Source of the DNA: Odontesthes bonariensis
Taxonomy: Eukaryota; Chordata; Actinopteri; Atheriniformes; Atherinopsidae
DNA: 64,000 nt
NCBI RefSeq assembly: GCF_027942865.1
Contig: NC_134508.1
Location: 39,057,466-39,121,465 of the forward strand
Direction: 5' to 3'
The notes under the pieces are model-generated. The model was not told where the DNA came from, did not search any database, and saw only the letters and a list, made by a program, of their open reading frames with translations. Positions within the stretch are counted from its first letter, which is position 1, and each line of letters begins with the position of its first letter. Below are positions 1-10,569 of the stretch, piece after piece. The position numbers were made by a program, and so were the translations under genes.

Positions 1-1237
1 TTCAGAGTCTAGATGTGTCCGGTCAAAGCACATCTCGAGATGTTTGCATAACAGAGCACCAGGACTTCGTACCACAGGTCAATCGTGGAGTACTGGAAAC
101 ATTCTTCTTAGTGGAGAAGATAAATTGGAAAAAACGGCCCAGACCCGCTGGACCCAATGGCCAGTTGTCAATGCGGTGAGTGTTGTCGTATCCAAACGTA
201 ACCGCAATTCTGCAGTGCCTGCTACTTCCATGTCATTTTTATTGCACATGTCGTATTTTATATATAACCAGACTAAGTGTAAGCAATCAGCGTTTAGTGC
301 CATTAGGCCTACTCTGTGAATTATAGTTCACAGTAGGCCTACATTACTAGCTGGTGATAAAGGTCACTATAAATAGTCTACAGCCATCTAGATTCAACTA
401 GTCTAGTAGTATTACGTAGTGGCAACTATGTTGTCATAAAACTATCATAAAACAGTATTTCTACTTTGTACATAGCCTGTCTGCCTTGTCCCTGACTGCC
501 GTCTTGTTTTAGGCAGAACCGATTGGTGGCCTACCGCAGTGTTTCCCAACCGGGGGTACGCATACCCCTAGTGGTACGCGGAGGTACTGCAGGGGGTACG
601 CGGCGCACAGGGAGTTTTTTTTTTTTATTTTTTTTTTTTTATTTATTAAGGCGTCACACTTTTATGGAGGACTGTTTATGAAGGAGACTCCAGTTTTGTG
701 ATGAATGTTACATGAGTTAGGCCTGTTAATGTATTCTTAAAAAAAAGAGAAACGTTACTTGTTTAAGTTAGATAACAAAGGAATATTATTTTGATTTAAT
801 ATTTATACTATTTTGGTTAATTATTTATATTTCAAGAAAATGTTTTTTATTCTTATGTTGAATTCAACTGAAGTTAAAAAAAAAAGAGAGAAAGCCTGAG
901 AATTTTATGTTCAAGTTAAGGATATTAAATAACATGATTTTCATGTAATAACCACTGTGTTGCTCTACTTTTGGAGAATCATCGCACGCGTTGTATGTGT
1001 GAGGGGGTACTCGTGGTGTGCGAAGAAGGCTCAGGGGGTACTCAGGCCAAAAAAGGTTGGGAAACACTGGCGTACCGGATTATTCTAGAATGGGCGTTGA
1101 AAGGGACACAGCTGGGGAGAGGACAACGGCGTGTTCTTCCGTCCTGTGTTGTGAACTGCATCCGAAGTAAATACCCATCGGCAACAGGCCAATATGTAGG
1201 CTTCAGAGAAGCACAAGATGCCCTGACACTTTTCTGA
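1..1237 (+). pseudogene. P2X7-C-terminal-like (ballast domain) gene, 3' end, last exon split by a hAT MITE
   Basis: Two exons can be read. Exon A ends at 175 (donor GTGAGT at 176) and contains DVCITEHQDF followed by a hydrophobic VLETFFLVE stretch. Exon B starts at 513 after a TTTTAG acceptor, reads RQNRLVAYR to 536, and resumes after the MITE with RVLPSCVVNCIR and GQYVGFREAQDA to a stop at 1235-1237. The frame is continuous across the splice (ATGCG + G) and across the insertion if one target-duplication copy is removed. The CITEH, LVAYR, PSCVV..IR and YVGFR signatures match the cysteine-rich cytoplasmic C-terminal domain of P2X7, which also occurs in many stand-alone fish proteins. No P2X channel part is visible; the 5' part lies outside the window. 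Exon A may start at 6, after TTCAG. The 533-bp insertion makes this copy probably non-functional. Confidence 0.7.
537..1069. mobile_element. hAT-type MITE inserted in the P2X7-C-like exon
   Basis: The terminal inverted repeats are CAGTGTTTCCCAACC at the left and its complement GGTTGGGAAACACTG at the right. The flanking 8-bp duplication is GCCTACCG (529-536) and GCGTACCG (1070-1077), with one mismatch. Subterminal GGGGGTAC-rich motifs occur near both ends. The interior is AT-rich and has no transposase reading frame, so this is a non-autonomous element. An 8-bp duplication and CAGTG ends are typical of the hAT superfamily. Confidence 0.88.
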
Positions 1238-1603
1238 TTTGCTATATATCACTTATTTTTAATGCCATTTTCACCAAAGGCCTAACACACAAAGTTATAG
1301 ATGATGACACTACCATTTCTCTTTGATCACAATTTCACCATTACCATTTCTCTTTGGACATAACTTCACTAAAATGATTGCACTTTACATGTTATTACAC
1401 ACTATTACTCTGATGTTTGCAGTAATGTCACACCTACACGCATTGTATAAATGTAGCATTACAAATACTACACCATGACGTTTTCAGCAAAGGTCAATAT
1501 GGTAGGCCTAGGCCTACATAGTTACAGATCACAATACCATGATGGTCTGAATTTGTATAATTGTATTTACTGAAACAAACTGCACTTTACATGACATTCC
1601 AAT

Positions 1604-1925
1604 ACTGTTCCGTGAACAATAATGTGACACATCAACACAAATTGTTTAACTGTCATTATAAATAACTCTACAAATCTATTATACTTTGATACTACTTTAT
1701 ATAGGCCTACTTTTGTTCTGTTTACAATAACGTGATACATTAACACACATTGTATAACTATGTCATTATAAATAACTGTACAAATCTATTATACTTTGAT
1801 ACTACTTTATATAGGCCTACTTTTGTTCTGTTTACAATAACGTGACACATCAACACACATTGTATAAATATGTCATTATAAATAACAAATCTCACTAACA
1901 CTTTGATACTACTTTTTATATTTTT
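1604..1925. repeat. AT-rich tandem repeat, about 110-bp unit, roughly 3 copies
   Basis: The motif GTCATTATAAATAAC recurs at 1652, 1762 and 1872, giving a period of 110 bp. Units include TTTATATAGGCCTAC, CTGTTTACAATAACGTG and ACACACATTGTATAA. A partial, more diverged unit precedes the first full one and the last is truncated. The repeat lies between the convergent 3' ends of the P2X7-C-like gene and the Kolobok-like transposase gene. Nothing else is seen in 1238-2077. Confidence 0.8.
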
Positions 1926-2077
1926 TTTCCTACATTAGCGTGATACAATAGAACAAAAACAGTGTGTGTAAGTATTTGAATAAAAAGAACTTTGCTTTTC
2001 AACCTTTGTCTTTTCACTAATTATGATGACACTGTATGTAGCATTCCGTAATAAGAATCACACTGAACAGCACCATT

Positions 2078-3642
2078 TCATCTTTTTTCAAAACGAGAAA
2101 CATGCTCTGCAATAGCTTTATCTTTGTCCGGTCTTGGGGTGGCAGCTATATTGGCAGGTATAGTGGATGGTTGCTGGACAGAAGAGCTTGGATCTTTTAA
2201 CTTGACAGTTGGATCCATACGCCTTTCCAGGACCCTCTCCACCAAATCCGTCCGGAACGTCTGTGTGGTCGGCTCGTACATCTTCCTTGCGACCCATTTC
2301 TTGGTTTGTTTAGGGTAGACTAATTTGAATCTTGGGTCCCCTAAGGGAGTTGAAATACAAAGACACAATCAAATCAAGGCTTGGTGAGTGCATTAGTGCA
2401 TTTGCAGTGAACTCGCTTACAATATTCAATATCACAACATGCTGCTGCATAGACTAACCCTCTGTGGTTGTAGTTTGTTGACGGCCAGCATTCTCGTTAT
2501 GGTCCATCACTGAGAGCAGGGTGCGTGCCTTCATGTAGTTGTAGAAGAAGTGAAGCCTCTTCTGCGTGTATTTCAACATGGAACTATGATAAACTTCCAA
2601 GGCTCCTGCAGATTAAATGAGGCAGAGGCGTCTAATGTAAAAGTACATTTGTGGTGTAATTACAACAATAGCACATGGCATTATATAGCTGTTACACCAT
2701 TTACTCCATTGTACCTAATGAGATAGATGGTGTTGTTACTGCAAAACAGGGACCCACCACAAACTTGATCCAACTAGTGCAGAATTAGTTGCTGGTAAGA
2801 CAAGTACACGGTTACCAGTTTCTCTGATAAGTTCCTTGTGCTGGAAGGAAACTGTGTTTTGTTTTTTTTTTCTTTTACTTTCGACACCTCTGATATAAGG
2901 TCATTACAACCTTGTGAATGTTATGTGAAGTTTTGATAAACCAAGATTCTTGTAGTCAAAGATTAAATGTGTTGTGATGTGCTACCAAAAATGTAAAAGG
3001 TAGAAGTAGAAGTACTGTTACGGATGTAATTACAGCACAAGCACTATATTGCATAGTTGCAACTATGTAATATACTACTACTTTCGTAATGTCATACAAA
3101 ATGTCATAACAATACTTCTATGCCTACTTTATACATCTGTGTGCTACACAGTGGTGTGTCAAAGGGAAACCCTAGTGTAAATTACTAAATGATAGCAGGA
3201 GAGTGTCATCTGGTTGAGGTCCTTCAATAGGTTCTTGTTCAGAATGTGTTCTGAAATGGTCTTGAAGGCAGCCGAGTCTTTCTGCAGCCACCTCTTCCTT
3301 CTCTGCTGCTCTTCAGTGAGGTCCTGGTGGTAGCAAGTCCTCTGCGCTCCGTCGTCTTCCTCCCAGCGATGTATACCGCAGACGTGGTGAAGAATTGATG
3401 TCCAGCGGCGTTTCAACTCCTGTAACCGTATGTTGTACATTGACAGACAGTTCACTTACACAATTCAGTTGAAAATCAACAACTCATTTGGCTTTGTAAA
3501 GAAAACAGTGTTGTACTTGCCGTCGCATCACCAACACACGTCTGGCAACACCACCATAGGTGATTTGTGATGGACTTCAGCCAAGGCTGCAGGTCGGTGT
3601 TTTTCTTCATGTTTGCTGCCATAGTCAACTTCTTTTTCAGAC
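2078..3642 (-). CDS. Kolobok-like transposase, C-terminal exons
   Basis: Four exons read right to left. 3642-3521 encodes a lysine-rich start and the motif PWLKSITNHLWWCC. 3419 to about 3188 encodes LKRRWTSILHHVCGIHRW and a WLQKDS segment. About 2595-2461 encodes LEVYHSSMLKYTQKRLHF and MDHNENAGR. 2340-2078 encodes a basic tail ending in a stop. Acceptors are TTTTAG, TTACAG, CTGCAG and CCTTAG. The first donor appears to be a GC donor (GCAAGT at 3520). The NHLWWC, LKRRW and YHS..LKY motifs are typical of the C-terminal half of THAP/Kolobok-type transposases found in fish. The frame is open through all four exons. It belongs with the DDE and THAP exons upstream (6384-9087). Confidence 0.72.
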
Positions 3643-3699
3643 CTAAAAAAGGGGTGACAATAAAGACAGAGGAGATGGGCTGGATGAGCTGTCAACCAT

Positions 3700-6255
3700 A
3701 TCTCAATGCATTTACAGAGTCTAACTCAAGGCACTTAGATAGTAAGTCCAATTCAAGCCAATTGGAATTCAATTAATTAATAATAATCATAATTAATAAA
3801 ATAATCCAATTCGTTCATACAGAGCCAATTCAAAAACAATTTCCTAGCTAAGAAAACCAACAGATTGCACTGAAAACTTTTTGGTTTTCGGTCCGATCTC
3901 CCGCCCTGAGCGTGCCTGAGGCGACTGTGGAGAGAAACGACTCCCTTTTAACAGGAAGAAACCTCTGGCAGAACCAGACTCAGGAAGGGTGGCCATCCGC
4001 CTTGACCAGCTGGGGTTTGAGAAGACAGAAAGGGGGGGAGGGGGCCGCGGCGGCGGCGGCGGCACTGTAACACCATTCAAAGGATATCTGTTGGAACAGG
4101 GAAACACGAGTTAATGACCACAATAATATCACATATACATAAAGAGAGTAAAGTGAGGAAAGGTGTGACAGATGAGGCCCCCTAGCAGTCTAGGCCTATA
4201 GCAGCTTAACTACGGGATGTTTCAGGATTACCTGAGCCATCCCTATTCAAGGTAAACACAAGAAACTTGTGCTAACGAAAAAAATAAATAATAAAATAAA
4301 GGACCAGACTCAGTGAGTAATTCCCTATACTCCCTATATAGATCTGCTCCTCACACCACAACAACCATCTTTTTACAGCCACAAGCTACCTCAGCCTCTC
4401 ACCAACTGCACACCGGGGCACAGCGGGGGGTCACACTGTCACAGCGGGGTGGGGATGCAAACCCTAGTTCGGGTAGGGGGAGAAATAAAAGAGGTAAGAT
4501 AAGCGGGAATGGGATTCAAACCCTGGTTCGGGTAGGGGGTAATGAAATTATAGAGGGTGCCAGAGGTGGAGGCAGGACAAGACACACTAGCAGATACACT
4601 ATCAGATTCAACAGACCTAACTATAAGCTTTAAAAAAAAGGAAAGTTTTAAGCCTGGTCTTAAAAGTGGAAAGGGTGTCTGCTTCCCGGACATTTACTGG
4701 CAGCTTATTCCACAAGAGAGGGGCCTGATAACTGAAGGCTCTGCCTCCCACTCTACTTTTAGAAACTCTGGGAACCTCAAGTAAACCTGCAGTTTGGGAA
4801 CGAAGTGCTCTGTGAGGAAAATGTCTTACAATGAGATCTTTAAGATATGATGGAGCTCGGTCATTAAGAGCTTTATATGTAAGGAGAAGAATCTTAAATT
4901 CTATTCTGAATTTAACAGGGAGCCAATGAAGAGAAGCTAAAACTGGAGAAATATGATCTCTCCTGTTAGTTCTCGTCAAAACTCTGGCTGCAGCATTTTG
5001 GATCAACTGAAGGCTTTTCAGAGAATATGTGGGACAGCCCAATAATAAAGAATTACAGTAGTCCAATCTTGAAGTAACAAATGCATGAATTAGTTTTTCT
5101 GCATCACTCTGAGACAGGATGTTCCTGATTTTAACAATATTACGAAGGTGAAAGAAGGCAGTCCTAGAAACCTGTTTTATATGCGAGTCAAATGATAAGT
5201 TCTGGTCAAAAATAACTCCAAGGTTCCTCACTGTAGAACTAGAAGCCAAGGAAATACCATTTAGAGTAACTATATAGCTAGACAATTTCTCCCTGAAACG
5301 CTCAGGTCCAAAGATAATGACTTCAGTTTTGTCTGAATTTAGAAGCAGACAGTTCTGAGTCATCCAGGTCTTTATGTCTTTAAGACATGCTTGTAGTCTG
5401 ACCAACCTATTGGGTTCATCTGGTTATATAGATAAGTACAGCTGAGTATCATCAGCATAGCAATGGAAATTTATGCCATGCTGTCTAATAATGTTACCTA
5501 ATGGAAGCATGTATAAAGTGAAAAGAATCGGTCCAAGCACAGAACCCTGGGGAACTCCATGACTTACTCTGGTGTGTAAGGACGATTCTTCATTTACAAG
5601 AACAAACTGAAATCTATCAGATAAATATGACTTAAACCAGCCTAATGCATTTCTTTTAATCCCAATAACATGTTCAAGTCTTCTCTCTGATAGAAACAAT
5701 TTTATTAATAAAGAAGCTCATGAAATCATCACTGCTGAGAGTTAAAGGAATAACTGGCTCAGCAGAGCTCGGACTCTTAGTCAGACTGGCTACAGTGCTG
5801 AAAAGAAACCTGGGATTATTCTTATTCTCTTCTATCAATGATGAATAATAAACAGTTCTAGCTTTACGAAGGGCTTTCTTATACATTGTTAAACTATCTT
5901 TCCAGACTAACTGAGACTCTTCTAAATTAGAGGAACGCCACTGTCTCTCCAGCTTTCTTGCAGTCTGCTTTAAAGCACGCAGCTGTGAATTATACCAAGG
6001 AGCCAGCCTCTTCTGACTGATTACCTTCCTTTTCAGAGGGGCAACATTGTCCAGGGCTGTACGCATTGAAACTATAGTGCTGTCAACAAGAAAGTCAAGT
6101 GCTGCTGGAGTAAAGTTTAGGGAGTCGTCCTCTGTCATTTCTGCACATGGCAGTGAAGAAAAGGATGATGGAATTAATTCTTTAAATCTGGTTACAGCAT
6201 CCTCTGATAGACACCTTCTATACGTAAATTTCTTCTCAGAAACTGTATAGTCAGT
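3700..6255 (-). mobile_element. Non-LTR retrotransposon (CR1/L2/Rex type), internally deleted, in a transposase intron
   Basis: On the minus strand an endonuclease-RT linker (6138-5700, with RLAPWYNSQLRALKQTARK) passes abruptly into RT sequence at 5699 (GWFKSYLSDRFQ, HGVPQGSVLGPILF, FHCYADDTQLYLS). It continues through the C-terminal domain (5405-4617, with NSDKTEVIIFGP, DYCNSLLLG, IQNAAARVLTR, SLHWLPV, LWNKLP). The catalytic YADD is present. The palm segment carrying motif A is missing, so there is an internal deletion at about 5695-5700. A frame break separates 5424 from 5405. The long 3' UTR runs to about 3700. The element separates the transposase exons ending at 6384 and starting at 3642, so it lies in that intron. 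It is not active. Confidence 0.8.
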
Positions 6256-6297
6256 AATGTAAACTCAAAGGTTATCAGAAACCTTTGAGTTTACATT
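6256..6297. repeat. Perfect 18-bp hairpin at the LINE 5' junction
   Basis: The left arm AATGTAAACTCAAAGGTT (6256-6273), a 6-nt loop and the right arm AACCTTTGAGTTTACATT (6280-6297) pair perfectly. The hairpin lies exactly where the LINE sequence ends on its 5' side. It may be a short terminal inversion created during reverse transcription. No terminator or RNA role is supported. Confidence 0.85.
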
Positions 6298-6368
6298 CCT
6301 GCTGGGCCGCCACTCGGGCCTCGAACCCGCTTAATAAATGTTCCAGGCCACTCTGCTAGTTGGCCTCT
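6297..6368 (-). other. tRNA-like (possible SINE head) fragment
   Basis: On the minus strand a B-box-like GGGTTCGAGGCCC (about 6327-6315) lies downstream of an A-box-like TAGCAGAGTGGCC (about 6359-6347). Spacing is near that of a tRNA promoter, but I could not fold a convincing cloverleaf with an acceptor stem and a normal anticodon loop. A tRNA-derived SINE remnant or a decayed tRNA is more likely than a working tRNA gene. Confidence 0.3.
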
Positions 6369-6383
6369 ATTACAAAAGCTTAC

Positions 6384-7432
6384 CTTTCACAACATGCCAA
6401 GGGTCAAACTGGTGCTGTATGTCGGAGTACTGTTCTCTCACAAGCTTCCTGATGGAAGGGGATCTGTCTGTAGTGATGACATCCACTCTCACTCCTGCCT
6501 GCAGCAAACAGTCCAGGCACCTCTGAAAGCCCAGTTTCTCCATGGCTGGTGAACTTGTGGTCTCTGACACCTTTGTACAGTAATGACAACCAGTATACAT
6601 GACATTACTTCAATTTATACCGTTTATACCACCAATCAATCACTTTACATCATCCACCCCCCACCTACATAAACAACTGAAATGAAGGAAAATTTATATA
6701 AAAAAATTATAAAAATGAATGTATTTTAACCTGCACTAAATCCACCATGATTATTTCTTTAGTTTCGTTGTTCATGAAACTGTACGTTGTGTACTTGGCG
6801 CTGTGCCCAGGTGAATCCGAACGACCATCACCGCAGATTGAGAGTCCTTCATCAACAGACAGTATTTGGAGATTTCTGATGGTCTCTTCTTGATAGTCAC
6901 GATAAGCTTGCTCAATCACTGGTACAAGGTAGACTTTTTGCAGCTCAAAAAATGTGGTCTTCTGTGGGATTTGCAGATTGAGTACTTCCGCCCAATCAGA
7001 GATTTCAGTGAATGTAGAACCCGTGAACATGATGGATGAGGCTACCAGTAGATTGTTTTCTGCCATTCCACGCCGTAGAGGACATGACTCCCATTCACCC
7101 GAGTGTCCTTTCAAACACATCCACTTGATATGAATACGGCTCCCAGTAGTGGTGACTTTCTTGTCTTCCTCTTCAATCACAGTTCCACACTGGTGGCATG
7201 TCTTGAAGAGCTGCATAAGATTGAATTCGTTGACAATCCATTTCTTCTGTGACCAGTTGTTGGCTGCTGGAGAAGAGGGTACCGCTGTTTCTGCTTTATC
7301 ACTGCCTGAGGTAGGGGAGCTTGACGTGCTGGTAATTGGGGCGTAACTGCTGTCAATTGGGTGGATAGAGCCCTCAAATGAAGCCATGTTCTGGTCCTGT
7401 GGGTTGCCATGGCTTTCCAGTGTTGTTTCCTT
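6384..7432 (-). CDS. Kolobok-like transposase, catalytic (DDE) exons
   Basis: Exon 7432-6731 carries a cysteine motif (CHQCGT, then WMCLKGH), a linker rich in aromatic and charged residues, and the first catalytic region ILSVDEGLSICGDGRSDSP followed by HSAKYTTYSFM. Exon 6570-6384 carries PAMEKLGFQRCLDCLL, the second acidic region VDVITTDRSPSIRKLV, and QFDPWHVVK. The splice joins VDLVQ to VSETTSSP in phase 0, with donor GTTAAA and acceptor ACAAAG. The family is assigned from motif memory: fish THAP-domain/Kolobok transposases have GDGRSDSPG..AKY, a TDRS motif and FDPWH. The protein would bind element ends through its THAP domain and cut at TTAA. Next exon downstream: 3642-3521. Confidence 0.75.
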
Positions 7433-7808
7433 CTTTGAAAACAAAATAATAAACAAATATCAAGTGTTACAAAAGTGCAATGAAAAACAAGCTTATAAAC
7501 AGTGAGCCTGAATAGAGTGCATATGAACTATATAAAAACCTGTGTCAAAGGCACTGCATTGTCATTTTATCCACATTAATATCCATACTTACAGTGGCAG
7601 TGTCATTATCTTTTTACTAGTGCTAAATCATTCAGCAGAGCTAACTTGAAATAGCAGACCAAAAAGTATGTACAGAAGGGTACGAGATAACATTGAAATG
7701 GGAGATGATTTATAAGGTGATGAGTGCAACAGTGTAGCAACATTGTCACCAGTGTACGATCATCAATTTCAAACTTTTAGTAGTCTTTCTTTGAGCTCAA
7801 TGCCTTAC

Positions 7809-8141
7809 TTGTGGTGTTGGCAGTTGAACATCTGTTGCCTGGCCTGCCACTACGCCATGGAGCTCCTGTAAAATAAACAGAAATGAAGTTGACATGTTGT
7901 CTCAGATCACAAACTTATGAATGAATTAATCATAAAAATCAACCAAATACCTAGTTGATCTGAGAGGAGGAAAAGCATAATAGAGGCCAGATGACGAGCG
8001 CTGCTTCGTTGGACGCGGCAATGGCTTCTCCGGGGAAGTTTGGAAAAACTCCAGCCCACCAGAACACCTGGCTGTGTCCATGGAGGATGATGGTCCAGAG
8101 GGGTACTTTTTTGGTGTGGACTGTACTGCAGCATCCATCCC
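7809..8141 (-). pseudogene. Kolobok-like transposase, linker exons with an in-frame TAG
   Basis: Exon 8141-7951 (GMDAAVQSTPKK to FPPLRST) joins the THAP exon in phase 0 after a CGCACAG acceptor and has a GTATTT donor. A 58-nt exon, 7866-7809, with good splice sites restores the phase needed by exon 7432-6731 (2 + 58 = 60). Read in that frame it contains a TAG (GCG TAG TGG). Either the copy is dead or this exon is not used as drawn. The segment is proline/serine-rich and is probably a flexible linker. Confidence 0.5.
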
Positions 8142-8229
8142 CTGTGCGAACTTTTCAGATAATAACATTTTTAAATGAATGATATTGAAAGCTGACATGA
8201 ATGCACAAATAAAATAAGATCACAGAGAG

Positions 8230-8570
8230 ACTTTGTCTGTCAAAAGGAAAGCCATGGTGTATTGGTTAGGAAGCTGGACTGAAAATCAACCCACCCTTAC
8301 TGATCCCTACTTCCCGCCAAAGCCAATGCTTTCTGTCTGACTTTGTCTACTGTCCAAAGAACTGTCAATCCCTGCCGTATCTTCGAAACATATGTAATAG
8401 TTTGGTCGTTACTAGATGACCCGTGAATGTACAGAGCATTGAAGAACTTGGTGTTGGCGAACAGAACAATGCACTCATCTCTTCTAAAAACATCCACCAA
8501 TTCCACCTCGTCTAAAAAACATTCCATGTACGAGCGACATGTTTCACAATGTCAACCCAGATCACATAGC
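8230..8570 (-). other. Unrecognised stretch between THAP and linker exons
   Basis: A 76-codon open frame (8527-8297, minus) has a hydrophobic/acidic composition (MECFLDEVELVDVF, ECIVLFANTKFF). I do not recognise it, and phase analysis lets the THAP exon splice directly to 8141 without it. It may be intron sequence, an inserted fragment or an alternative exon. The plus-strand bases near 8255-8285 faintly resemble a tRNA-derived sequence. Confidence 0.2.
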
Positions 8571-8787
8571 GTTACGAGTAGCTAATTACATGGGAATACG
8601 GTTTAGCAAATAATTTCTAATGCCCTTTGTTACAGCAATTACACAAAACAACAGTAAAGCATCACAGCATGCAATTACGAAAAGTGGAACTGTAGGTTGC
8701 CTAAGTTTTGGCTAACGTAAGCGAAGTCATTATCACTGACCCACTGGGCTACCATCATAGAAGCAGAAAGTATGTACAGCAACAAAC

Positions 8788-9087
8788 CTGTTCCTCGGAG
8801 ACTGTTGGTACCGTTGCTTCTTGTACACCTAGGAAGGCGGTTGGCACCGCAGACACTTTTAGAGTTATGTTTGCGAACTTCGAGAAGGACTTTGTGAAGT
8901 CGTCAGGACTGAAATGATCACTGCAGATCACCCGGGTACGTAGCGTCTCCATCGGCGTGTTGATGTCTAGTCCTGCAGCCAAGAGTTTGGCTCTTTCCAC
9001 ATCTTTTACCGGAAAATAGTGAAAACTTGCCGGTACCCTTCTGTGGGCTTTATTGTTGCAGTTTATATATGCACATTGATGTACCAT
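8788..9087 (-). CDS. THAP domain exon of the Kolobok-like transposase
   Basis: The ATG at 9087 starts MVHQCAYINCNNKAHR, followed by FHYFPVKD and VICSDHFSPDDF. The spacing C-x4-C ... C-x2-H is the C2CH zinc-binding signature of THAP domains, with the conserved FP, CS.HF and phenylalanine positions. The exon ends in phase 0 at CAG with donor GTTTGT. THAP domains at the N-terminus of DDE transposases bind the terminal repeats; host THAP genes descend from such enzymes. The position 5' of the DDE exons on the same strand supports one spliced gene of about 7 kb. Confidence 0.85.
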
Positions 9088-9427
9088 GTTGCGATGTCGC
9101 TGTTTTTTAATCAACTATTCGATCCGAAAGCAAGTTGTAGAACTAGCCTTGCTAAGCGACGTCTCTTGCGCCTCACCTGTTGATGACAGTGTGGTTACAT
9201 CACAACTGAAGACAGCAAGGTAAAATTCCGCTGACCCTGAGAAAATAGTCCCTCAACATTCTAAAATTCAGGCAGTGCTAGGTCGATTTTATTTCAAACC
9301 TCATTATATGAAGAAAAACATTAACATTTGGAGCCTGGCAAAATAACGGTTTTGTTTTGAATGTTGTTTAAACTGGATAAGACTGTTTTTGGGACAGGCT
9401 AGAGCATAGCCGTTCACTTTCGTTAGC

Positions 9428-9940
9428 TTAGCAACAGGGATATGGGATTTCACAAGGACTGCATGGAATGCAAAAAAAAACGTTCTGGACACATTTCTTA
9501 CACCCTGGCTGACTTGGAAATGAGGTCCTGTGTCCAAAATCCCGGATGGTCACTTTAATGTTGGCCTGTTGGGAATTTGATATACGTGGCTGCGGATAAT
9601 TCTGTCTGTTCATGGCTCGGCTCAGGGTAGACTGGCACAGTCCCAATCGGTTGGCCACCTGCCCCTGGAATGCTCCGGTTGGAACCCCAGTGTGCACATC
9701 AACTGTGGGCACAGGCAGCGCATGGCTCCTCGCTGTGTTGCGCTCCAACGCCGGTCGCAGCTCTGCGCACAGTTCTAGGAGGATTTCCCTCAAAACGGCT
9801 AATGAGTAATCAGTCGCCATCATATGCCAACTAATCCTCTCTGTTGTAGTGAACACACGCTCTCTTCGAATTGCACCATTTGCAAAGTCTTCTAATACTT
9901 TTAAAGCAGCCATTGTTTTTAATGGTATGCATTGCACCAC
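9428..9940 (-). pseudogene. PIF/Harbinger transposase N-terminus, truncated
   Basis: The minus-strand frame begins MAALKVLEDFANGAIRR, then AVLREILLELCAELRPAL, RSHALPVPT and TGAFQGQVANRLGLCQSTLS. This is the helix-turn-helix N-terminal part of HARBI1-like transposases (VLEDFA.GA.RRERVF, LCA.L.P.LER.T.RSHALPV, SQSTLSR). After ISNSQQANIK the sequence leaves the family, so the DDE catalytic domain is lost by internal deletion. The element is a non-autonomous Harbinger derivative. Confidence 0.8.
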
Positions 9941-10119
9941 TTTGCACTGCTTTTATATCCACTCCTGTAAATGGAGACACATGGGTGTATTAATTGTTTA
10001 TCAGCATTAATTGTTCATCTATCTCAAATGTACACATCACTGTCTGAGAACTAATTGTTTTCACATTTATTTATTATAACAGTTTCCCAACATCACCTTA
10101 GGTGTCGCCAAAGAATCAA

Positions 10120-10272
10120 CAGCTGCAGAAACGTGCGTACGCCAGCCCTGAAGCTGCCGTGAGGCACCGCACATTTCCACGGTCTTTTCGTTCTTGATAC
10201 ATCTGATCGTTGACGTGAAAAGGTGCGTCCGCCACTATTTTGTGCGTACGCACGCTTTGTACATGAGGCCCT
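10120..10272 (-). mobile_element. Harbinger-type terminal sequence
   Basis: Read on the minus strand, the end begins GGGCCTCATGTACAAAGCG and continues with the palindromic GTGCGTACGCAC motif, repeated as CGTGCGTACGC near 10130. Such GGGCCTCAT ends with GCGTACGC subterminal motifs are common in fish Harbinger MITEs. The matching left end was not found between 9100 and 9400, so the left limit is unknown. This end abuts an exon at 10273. Confidence 0.6.
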
Positions 10273-10569
10273 AGGTCTACTGTAGCGGACTTCCAGAGTT
10301 CCTCCTCGGCCGCTACTAGCAAACTCTGTCTCGCTTCCAATAGCTGTAAAAAACAAATAAATAAAGGCAATCAGCACTGTGCTATGCACTCCGTATGGAC
10401 ACAACACATCTATCAATGCATCTGAAAAATAGTCAACAAAAAAGTCTTACCCTCTTTCTTCTCGACCTACTCCGAGCTGAAATCTTCGTAGCTTCCGCCA
10501 GCCCTACAAGTCCTGGCTGGTTATATTGGAAACTCCAGCGTATGCTTTCAAAGTACGTCTTACAGGCGG
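10273..10569 (-). pseudogene. Two exons of an unrecognised basic-motif, TE-associated protein, interrupted by Harbinger
   Basis: Exon 10569-10451 encodes ACKTYFESIRWSFQYNQP and ends in a very basic ISARSRSRRKR. It splices in phase 0 (GTAAG donor, TTTACAG acceptor) to exon 10343 onward (LLEARQSLLVAAEEELW, KSATVDL), which stops where the Harbinger end begins. I know similar text in fish predicted proteins thought to be transposon-borne but cannot name the family. Further open stretches with splice-like edges lie upstream at about 10680-10755 and 10855-10915 and may be earlier exons. Function unknown. Confidence 0.5.
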
